DNA from: Ectocarpus siliculosus
Taxonomy: Eukaryota; Sar; Phaeophyceae; Ectocarpales; Ectocarpaceae
Length of the DNA: 64,000 nt
Direction: 5' to 3'
NCBI GenBank assembly: GCA_000310025.1
Contig: FN648559.1
Location: 36,276 to 100,275 of the forward strand
Part shown: positions 32,801-43,300 of the stretch, piece after piece
Layout: the number at the start of each line of letters is the position of its first letter
How positions within the stretch are numbered: position 1 is the stretch's first letter
Program-made: the position numbers and the translations under genes
The notes under the pieces: model-generated
The model's database searches: none
What the model was told of the DNA's origin: nothing
What the model saw: only the letters and a program-made list of their open reading frames with translations

Positions 32801-35800
32801 TTTTTTTTTGTCAACGATTGTTTTCATCTGGTTGCAACACAAGTCGGCATGGTAACGCTAACCCCTTAAACCCTAGCCCAATCGTAAGCTGCGTATCTCT
32901 GTCCCGTAAATAATAAAAAGGAGATGCTGGTCAATCGAAACTGTATATATTGCTGGATTTTGCCGTCTCGGTTGAAACATATGTCAGAGTACACCCTGTG
33001 TTGCCACGGTTGTGTTGCTGGCACCGTTTGTTTTTTAGCCAACCGTCGGTGTCCTCACGGTGGTCGTCGATTTGGTTGTGGCTGTGGTTTCTTGTGCCCG
33101 TCTCTTCGGCACTGCTACCCGAACGTATTCTATCGGCTCTCGCGACTTCACACGCCTGTTCGGTTGCTTCGTTGTCGGGAGTTGTCGTGTTTATTTTTGT
33201 ACATTGTTTCGTTGTGTCGCTGCTGTTCTTTGGCTTTTTTTCTAGCAGGAGTGTTGAGCCCGTTTTGCTACCCCGCTGCATGGGCCACCTGCTGGCGATG
33301 GCAAAGGCAAATGAAGCTCAATCCAAGGACAAGGAAAGCAAGAGCAAAGACAACACCGGCGACGACACTCAGGTAGCACCGAAAACGCTGGTGGACGAAG
33401 GAGCGTCGAAGGGCGATTGGAAGAGCACGGTGCATGCTATGAACGTGCTGAGGGTTGTTTTCGTGGACGCCACCCTGGCCGACGACGTCGGTCCCTACGT
33501 CACCGAGGTACGAAAAGTAAAAACGGATCCGTGATCCCCGTTCCAGATGTACTTTTACTTTCGTACGGAGGCATGTCCCGTGCGTACATGGGGACGCTGC
33601 CGGTTTCAACGCACGGAACACAGATACGGTTTCATTTAGGTAGGTATTGCATGTTTTCATCTCACAGTGCTTCTCACGCCGCCGTTTTTGGTCAGGTTTG
33701 TTACATGACCGACATTCGAAGTACGTAGAAAATAGGTCTTGTTGTCTTCGTCTCCCTGTTAGTTTCGTAGTCCGAACAAAGGGCTTTGCTCGGCCTTCTG
33801 CCCTATCCGTCGTCCTCGACCATGTTGTTTAGGAGCTTTTATGCCCTTGTATCCGCATCGCAGAACTTTGGTGGGGCCTCTAGTATGGACGTGATTCGGC
33901 GTTCTTTTTGAGAAAATGTTGGAACAGAATACAAAGCTGTGGACTTCGGACAGCAATTTTTCAAGTGAAAAGCAGCGCACCGAACGTGTTGGCCGTACAC
34001 GTTAACCCTTTTTTTTGGGGGGTGGGTGGGCTGTTTCTCCTGCCTGGCCTATGTGAGTTTTTTCCTGGATGGAGTGTTTCTGGGAATCCTTCCCTCCGAC
34101 AGTAGTTGTAGAGAACCACAGCTTTGAGCAACAGCAACAGCATAACCACCACCACCACGAAAATCACCACCAAAAATTTAATGAGAACAACAGCGTCACG
34201 ACCACCATGAAGAAAATATCACCATCACGACCACCACGAAAACCGCTACCATCACACAACCACCAACGATGAATACGACAACACCAACCGAACGCAAGAC
34301 GTACACCACTCTCGTCCGCCACAATCAGCGAAACTGCTACCTACCCAAACGTGCAGGCTACGATGGCGGCCGTCTGCGGTTTTGAGCACCCTATGTGGGC
34401 CGTCCGTAACTCGTCCATGATGCTCTTCGCCTCGATCATGCAACGAGCCGTCGGAGGAGCGAAGAACGCCGCCGAACCTGCCGGAAACCCCTGTGAGTAC
34501 CGCGGTGCGATATTGTCGACAATTTGACGAGAGGTATAGCGGGAAGCCCTGGACAACACGGTCGTGGGAAAACCTCTAACCAGTCAGGGGGACCCTCTGG
34601 TGCGGTCCTTGGGAGCGGGAAACACAAACTTTTTGCCTCATCGCAAGTGGCATGGTGCTTGATCCTCCTAGTCGTAGCTGTGCAGCTCTGCTATTGCCAC
34701 CACGTTGCACGGTGGCTTCTTCATTTTTTGCTTGAGCAGCGTGCTCAAACCCTTGGTAACCCAAGCTGAGGGCTGGCAATTCGGCAACTGCTCTCCCTTG
34801 CCCAACCCTTGGTGCGAGCTGCCTGCCCTCGTGTGGGGTGTTGCATGGAGGCTTTCGTAAAACGTCCGCATGTTCAAACGGCTTCCAGGGTTTCGCGCTC
34901 AGCGTTTGTTGGGGACATTTGTTGCGGGCGGGGTTCCTCGGGATTGTTGTCTCGCTTCCCTGCTGTCTCACGTTGCGAATCGCGTTTTTTTTGTTTTGGT
35001 CGTTTTTCCATACATCCCTACCAGTGTCGGACGGGTCGAAGCGCCCGCATTCCGCCCGAGCTGCTGTTGCCGCTGAGGCGTTTTTCCAGCAACATCCCAA
35101 GTGAGTCCTACACGCATTCCCCTGAAGCACATGCGGTTGCACTTATCTTGCCGTATTCTGGCGTGGACTTAACGACCTCTATCGTGCGTTCATGTTGTTT
35201 TTTCCTTTTGTTCACCGTCGTGAGAGGTGTCAAACACTTGGGAGTCATTGTTGGATGGTGTCTTTGACAATGACCTTTTTTTGTGTTTATATCCAACTAA
35301 TTGGTCGGTCAGCGGAGTCCACCTTTGCCCTTTCCGCGGTGCTGTGGACCGTGTGGTACGTTGTGACTGGAAATGCCGTGATTCCAAGCTCCTTGTCGTC
35401 ACTCATATTGTGTGCTGCTCTGATTACACGCGTGCCAGGCTCCACCCCTTCCTCTTGTCCGAATTGGAGAGGGCCACCAACTGCACCCCCGAGGCCGGCA
35501 CTGGGTCTTCGGGCGAGAAGGAAGGGCAAAGGGCAGCAGCAGCAGCGGCGGCAGCACGGGCCGAGATGCATCCGGTGCTCTACCCCATTCTGCTGCTGCT
35601 CGCTAGGCTTAAGGCTGGGGGCGAAACAAGCAGCTTGGGGATTGGGCAGGCAGAGGTATGAGCATGTGAGGCTTATGACGTTTGCTGGGTACATATATCG
35701 CGGGGTGAAGTCATCTTTTGTAGCCGGAAGTGCTATGGTACCGCTTGGAAAGATCAAACCCATCGCGCCACAATCGGTTGTTACATGTTTTTTTTTCTTT

Positions 35801-37332
35801 GATGTTTTCTTTTCCTTCGATGAGGTGGTGAAACTACCCCCGTTCTCAATGCAGCTCGTTCCTTATTTTGGAGTAAGAATTGTGACAGCGGGAACTCGGT
35901 TCCTTGCATTTGACGAGTACCGAAGAAGAGGAAATAAGGTTGAACCCACAGCGGTGGCAGTCGCAGCACCGATGTGATGTCTACCCGAGTCAACCGTGCT
36001 CGCGAGAGAAGCTGTTGTGGAAGTCGTGTTTGTTGTTCTGGTCCTCAGCGTGAGGAGCGCATTTTTCCTAGCGACGAAAAACACAGTGCCCCTCCCTTGC
36101 TGATATCTCGAGACAGGATGGCTGCCCTGGTTGCAGGAAAAAGGGTTGTCTTGGCACCGAAAACAATTTCCAACAAGGGCTAGGCGGGAGACGGCTCGTT
36201 GGGCATGGTTTCGGAAGTGCGCGCGAGGAGTATTGTTTTTTCGCACGCCCCCTCCGTGTTTATCCATCTTGACCTTCTCAGTGCGCGGAATGTGCGATAC
36301 ACATCTACAAGGCGTTTGCTCAAGCGCGTGTTGAGGTTCACTTGTTGCGAACGTTCCTTGCTGGATGGGATATCCACAAGGCACGCGTGTACGGCGCCGC
36401 GAGGCGGCGGCCTGCTAACACTCGGGAAACGTTTTGTGTACCGTCGTGCGTGTCGCAGCGCGGGTCTCAGGTAGGCGCTTGTCCCCAGGACGCTGCAACA
36501 CTGACAGAGTCGTTGGTACCGGCAGTCATCTGGTGTGCCGGTAACCCCCACTTTCTTGCAAGACTCGCGAGCTCCCGAGCCCTGGCCGCCCTGGTCCCGC
36601 CCGCTCGAGCCCACGGTGTGGTGATGGACCTCATCCGAAGGTTACCGAAGAGCCCAGCCGATGCAGAGTCGACCGGCCCCGACGCACACAACCACGTTCA
36701 TGGTGAGGATTAGAGGATTAGGATTAGAGGATTGGATCGTTCAAGCTTCCTTGTTTCGTGCATTTCGTCGTTGTCGCCTTGCGAGGGCGTGCGAGACGGC
36801 ATTGTTTCGTGCCTTTACATGGGAGCCCCGTCGTGCTGTACGGGGTGACCACGATGGTTATTGACAGGTGTCGTTTTTCAAGGCGACCTGTCCCAAGACG
36901 TGGACGGACGTCATGCTGAGGGCGGAAAGCGCGCTGTTTATGTAGACTACAGACACCAGAAGAAATAGGTAATTCAACCAATCCGAATGGTTGATGTGAA
37001 ATCTGTAGTACCCTTTCGTGTTTGCTTCCCGCTGTTGTTCCGTTTGTTTTCATCCCGAGATGAGACCGCGCGGTCGCTGGTCTGCGACATAGTTGTCGGC
37101 CAACTTGGCGTAATATCTGCGCTTTTGCTCCTTGGAGCTCAAATGCTTCACTAATGTCCATGTGCCTCGTGCTTTGCAGGACGAGGCGGTAAGTTAATTC
37201 AATACAAACAACATGTGTATATAATGAGGGTTAGGAATATCTGTACTTGCTGCGATTCAAACAGCGACGCGACCCCTACTCTCACCGAGCGGCCTCTTCA
37301 CTTGTTCCGTGCCAAGCTGACTGCGTCATTGG

Positions 37333-37383
<51 letters not shown>

Positions 37384-40300
37384 GCTTGAATGTGGCACGG
37401 CCGGTTTCGACCCTAGCTTCTTCCTATTGACTGCCCAGACCGCAACAACCTTTTCACAACACGAGCTACTACCTAGCAGAGAGTGTCTTTGCAAGTGGTC
37501 GAGGTTTTTCTCATGGGGTCTAAATTCTTGGGTGAACCGTTCCTGTGTCGGACCCCGGTGGTGGTGTAGGAACTTTGCTCCAGGTGCTGGAGCTGCTGCT
37601 CGCCGTGAGAGCTCGATCGAACAGTGGTCAGCCTGCGGGGGCGACAACGCAGGTAATTCGTAATTATCCTCGCTTTCTGGTGATTTCTCGATCCTTGGAG
37701 CTATGATCTCTGGCAGTGCAAGCGTCACCCCTCAATGATTATGTGTGTCAATTCCATTTCGTTCTACGCGAACGTTTACACCTTTCGCGTATACTTTCTA
37801 GACGTATGTATCGAAGCGGGCCACGTGGAAGGAACGCCACAGTGCGGCTCCTCGTAGTGCCATGGCAAGCAAAATGTCTGGCTGGGTACCGTCTTTGCCA
37901 ACTAGTGGCGAGCATCTTTTGGGGGGCTATCGTTGGATAATGCCATTGGCCGATATGTGTTGGTGTAGTTGGCGGGTTTGTCCCTTCTCTTCCTTGCTTT
38001 TCAAAGCCATACAAACAGTTCTCCTTGGTTAGACCATTCCTTACGGTTCTTTTTTGGAGCTGTATTTTTCTTTTTTCTTTCTCAAAAAAAGACCACTGGC
38101 CACAAAACCCCTCTTACGGTGTCTTTTATCAGGGAAAAAAGGCCAACAAAAAAGACAACCCGTTTTGGACAGCCCATCCTGTCTTTTTCTGGGGCAGTTT
38201 TGGATAAGTCGGGGCTGTCCGAAAATGTTATATTTTTTTGGCCACAATCGCATGACTCTTACCTACAAACTTGAATCTCTCCACGGTTGATCCCCGCAAA
38301 CCCTAACGGTGGTCACACGAGTTGTGCCATGTGGCTGGTACAGAGTCTGTAGCACCGGTGGTAGCCGTTGTTTTTTCGTTTGGCTGGACCAGGTGGACGA
38401 CCCGATGTGTGCGGCAAATAAGCGGCAAACATACCGGAGAGAGCCTGGCGCAGCAGCGCTGGGCCATTTTTCGTGAATTGTCAACTTTGTGAACCCAACT
38501 TCTGGGCGTCCTACAGCCTCCTGGTCTTTATTAGCCATCACACAAGACGAATCATACGCACAGCTCGTGACGCATACCTTAAGTCATGGCTGTTGGTTGA
38601 TTCGGTGGCGAGGAAGTACCGGTAAACCAAAGTTGCGACACGGGTAAAGGAGCAAAAAAAGCTGCTTGAAGATGCGGCGGGTCATTTTTCCCGCTTGTCC
38701 GCTACTCTCGCGCTCACAATCTCGAGCGCCCTATAGCCTCCTGGTCTGTACCAGCCACCACCCAAGACCGACCATACACACAGCTTGTGGCGCATACCTT
38801 GGTCATCGCTGTTGCTTTAGTGGGTGGCGAGGGAGTACCGGTCAACCAAAGTTGCGACACGGGCAAAGGAGCAAAAACAACTGTTTGTTGGAGTTGGCTG
38901 GAGCGGTGGGCATTTTTTCAGCGTGCTGTTTACTCTCGCCACCTCAGTTTTCGTGCCTCCTATCGCCGCGTGGTCTCTATCAGCCGCCACACAAGACGGA
39001 CCATACCTACAGTTCGCGAGGGATAGCTTTACGTTCCTGCTGCTTCACTCTGTGCGGATATATCGCCGAAAAACCAAAGCGGTGGAAGGGTTACGTAGAA
39101 GTATATGACAACGACCGTTGCAGGGTCTGTTTTTTTCTGTCGATGACTCGGAAGAGAAAAAATGATCGACCAGCACCATAAGAAAGGGGTCAACTTTTTT
39201 GTAAATCCCTTTTTGGGTCGTTCCTTCGGGGGGAAACAAGATCTAGAAAAATACCCCGTAAGGGATGGCCTTAGTAGCCTACAAGGAGTAAAATAGCAGG
39301 AATATGGATCAGAGAAACATTACTACTCCCGACGGACGGGAAAACCACCCTGTTGCTACATTTGTATATTTTCTACATGATTGTGGAAACTCAAAGCGAA
39401 AGGTTCACAGGGACAAAGAACACTTTACAAGGACAGTATTAGTCCCATCACACAATCAAACTGGAAATGTGTGGCGCTTTTCGATTTCTCGAATTCTCGA
39501 AGCATTTTTTTCCACCGTGCGGCGCCGATCCCGTGGCAAACCTGGAACACCTTCCAAAGCTTTTCTTTTTTCCCGTATCCCTGACGAAGTTACTGTGTTG
39601 TTTACCATGAGTCGAATTGACCGGCCGGATTTTGATCGGTTCCATTTTGTTTGCAGGTGCGCGAGATTTCAGTGGATAGTCCTGATCCCGGATCGACGTG
39701 CTCAGAATCGGAGGCACAGCTGCCGAAATTGAGTTCGGCCGTGCTGGAACTCTCCTGGCTCGCTGACCCGATGCAGTCACGGTGCCCCCCGATTAGAAGC
39801 ACCATGCTTCAGGTTCTGGAGGTGAGGGGGATCTTAGCAGGTATATAGCCGGGGTGGGCGTCGTCCGACCTGGTGCACAGTGAACTTTCAACCGAACCAT
39901 CCCGAGTCATAGCTTATCAGCTCGATCGTGTAGCTTGCCCCAAGGACCCAGGAAGACGCTGTCACGCCCGTTATGGTCTCAAGTCCGTCGAAATTGTTCT
40001 GTAGGCAAAATCGCTTGCCGGCGAGTCAAGACGTTGAATATCCTTTGTGGTATGACAGGAGCTCCTAGCGTGGTGCTTGCGCAACTTAGGCATTGCGGCT
40101 GGTACTGTGAGGTCCCCAAAGGAAACACGACGAAAAACCAAGTGCGGAGTGATTGCTGTGAAGTTGCGTTAGGCCAAGAAGGTGCGCAGAGTATTTTTTT
40201 GTGCGTGATTTGAGCACACTGATGGGCCGATTCTTGTTTTCCGGTTGGTATGATTGTTGTACTTGAGCACAGCAGTTAAAGGTTGCTTCGTTTCTCGCAC

Positions 40301-43300
40301 GAATGTGCAACCGGCCACATCGGTGTTGGAGTCAAGGCTTGGAAAAAATTCGATCCAACAAGGTTCACTTTTTTTTTTCTTCTCACTGACCGTCGCGAGA
40401 TCCGGGACCCCCAAGACAACTACTCAGTTTTCCTCCCAATACGAGGGTGAACGAATATCTTGCTCCAACAAGACATAAGGCGCGGCGTGAGCATTGTCTA
40501 CGTTGAACACCCTTTGCCCTCGCCGCTCAAGCGTGTTTAGGTGCCTCATGTTCTTTCCACGCATCTGAAAGGGCTGGCAACAGTTCTGAGTCTTCCATTA
40601 CCAGGGTTTTCTGATTGCTCATGGCGTAGTGTTTCGCACGGATGTGCCCAATCAAACGCTCAAATTTTGACCCTCACCACTTTCTCGTATTGAAAGCACA
40701 CCAAGAGCATTGGCACTATTGTATAATTCCCACGTTTTCAGCCGAAGCACTTCCCCACCGGTTGCCACGAGTCAGGTGCTCTCTGGGTTCGAGACCGAAC
40801 GGGGTCGATGTATCCCCACGCCTGGAGCAGTCCAGTCTGCCCTTCATCGCGCCGAGGAGATGAACTTCTCTCTTGAGACCGGCCCGCAGATCAGACCGTC
40901 TGGGGACCGCCGCGTGGTGCCCGGTCGTTCTGTCCTGGCTTCCGCGGTTGTCGGCGCGGTGATTCGACGCCGCCTGACCCTGGCTTTCAACGGGTGTAGG
41001 GCGGCTGCCGAGCCTAGACCCGGCGCTGACGTTAGGTTAGGCAAGGGCGCTGCGATAAATCCAGCAGCAGACACAAGGGAGATTGCCGGCGAGAGCGCCA
41101 CGGGCGTGGTGGCGAGCGCGAACCCCGGGGTTGGTGGTGTTAGCGCGCGCGTGACCACTGCGCCGGGTAAAAAGAAAGGCGAGGAGGAACACGAAACGTC
41201 TGAGGTGACGCAGGCGCGGTACGTGGCGGAGCTGTTGTCTACACCGGACGTAGATGTTCGCGACGCAGCGATCAAGGCAACAAAGAAAGTTTTTGGCGAG
41301 GATTCCCGTCGGAGGAACCTGGTGATGTCCCCGCAGGGCTCGTACCTGATCTGGGCTGGTGCTGCAAAAGCACTAATGGAGGAGAGCCACCCTCGGAACG
41401 TCAGGCGACTTGTTCGCCTGCTGGCTCGTGTCGGCCTCCATCTGCGAGGGTATTGTTTGCCTCCTGCTGCAGTAGACTCGCTGTGGAAGCATCTTCGAAG
41501 GCTCTTCGACGGTGAAGGTGGGCCGGGGGAGGCCCAAGCCGGTGCCTTGGAGGTGATGGGGGTAATAATCCGCCTTGACAGACGACAGCGCCTGGTGGAC
41601 GAAATTCAAGCCGATGAAGAGGGCGGCTCAAGCTTCATTGCCGTTCGCGTCGAGGAGTACGCGAGCTTTTTGGAGCGGGCGGTGGGCCCCGCTCAACCGG
41701 TTGTAGCGAGGGCCGCCGCGGCCGCGTCGCTGGTGTCTTCGGAGATCCTTTCGACTCCTGCTCCAACGTCTACCACCTGTACTGCCGCCGCTGCCGCCGC
41801 GCGTCCCACGTCCACCGCATCTTCTGCTGCTGGCAATGACACGAAAGGAGAAGCTAGATCGATCCCACGATTGGGTGCGGCCGCTGGAAAGACCGCGTCA
41901 GGTCAGCACCGAGAACAGTGCCCGGACCTTTCCTCCGGCACGTTTGGGAGGTTGTGGTTCGTAGCGCTGTCGCTCCTGCAGGATGATGACGAGCGGGTAC
42001 GCAGTTTCGCCGCACGCTTTTGCTCCGCCGCGGTCAGTAGCAACAGCAGTCCCGCCCGAGGAGCACCAGACGTGGCAGGTAAGCATGTTTCTTCCCGAAG
42101 TTCGAAGAAACGGCAGTGCAATGTTGGAGACACCGCGCGCTGCTATTTTGCGCCGAGTATGAAGCGTTAGAGACCGTCGAATTTGTGTTCCGTCGAACGA
42201 CCGCGGGCGCGCTGTAGTCGTTGATTCACTCATCCATTTCGAGCAGGTTGCGAGTGTGGTGCGATGGCTGCTATCTGTCTGTTGGCTGTATTGCGAATTC
42301 AGTTGTAGTCTGGACGACGTCTGATGGAATATTCAGCGTCGAGGCAAAAGGTAGAAGTACCTTCCACTGCTTTCGTACCCCGTCGACATCTTCCGCCGTC
42401 CTTGATTATTCCCAAGGACAGTTTCATCTCGTATTAGTCGTCTGTTTCCTCACTTTGGTATCTGCTGGTCGCTTGGTTCCGATGGTTGGTGTCACTATTT
42501 TTCCATATTTTCTCTTGCAAGCATCCTCACTTGATGACCTGCTTTTTTTCCTACCGCACTCTCGTCATGACGGTTGCTGCGATTGTATTCAACCATGATG
42601 TTGGTGCTTATCTATGCACCACAGTCGCGTCCTTCCATACTGTGCGCCGTTCCTACCTCCAGCTTGTACCTGTTTATTCCATTCTGTTGTACTGACCATG
42701 TTGCGCGTTTGCACCTGCGTACCACTGAAACCCTTTCCCCGGAAAAGGTGGCTGTGTGGATCTGTGCGCGGTGGATCTCGTCCTGGCCCATCTGGCGTCT
42801 CTTGCCAAGGAAGGCGGGGCGTGCACAGCGGAGGACCTGGTGCTGAACCTTCTTCGGGTATTCGACGGTATGTTGGCGAAATGCAGCATTCGTGCCGGAC
42901 CATCGCTTGGAGGTATTGGTGACGGTGCTGCTGCTGGCATGAAGGGAGTTGGTGTGATCTCGCCGAGCCACGACGATGATGTAGATGACCTCGCTGGTGG
43001 GGACGGCGACGCCGACATCATTTTCGGGCGAGAGGAGCGAAGCCAGTTTCAAGAGCCGACGCTGTTTGCTGCCGTCGCTGCGCCCTACCTTTGCCGTGCA
43101 CTCGAGGCTCTCGATGGTGGTGAGGACAGCATCCCCGTTTTTCCGGAACCCGTCTCGCAAGGACTCGTGGACGTACTTGGGAAGTTCGCCGGAATTTTTG
43201 AGGGGTTGAGCTGTCTGACGAGCTTAGCTTGGGAACCGGGTGTGTACCAAGGGGTCATGTGTTCTGCATTGATTGGCGCATCTCTCATGGAGTATTTGTC

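Noticed and set aside
37584-37652. THADA exon 25 starting at CTCCAG|GTG
   Set aside because: The acceptor 14 bases upstream (GGTGTAG|GA) keeps phase with exon 24 and restores the conserved HG-TLLQV text.
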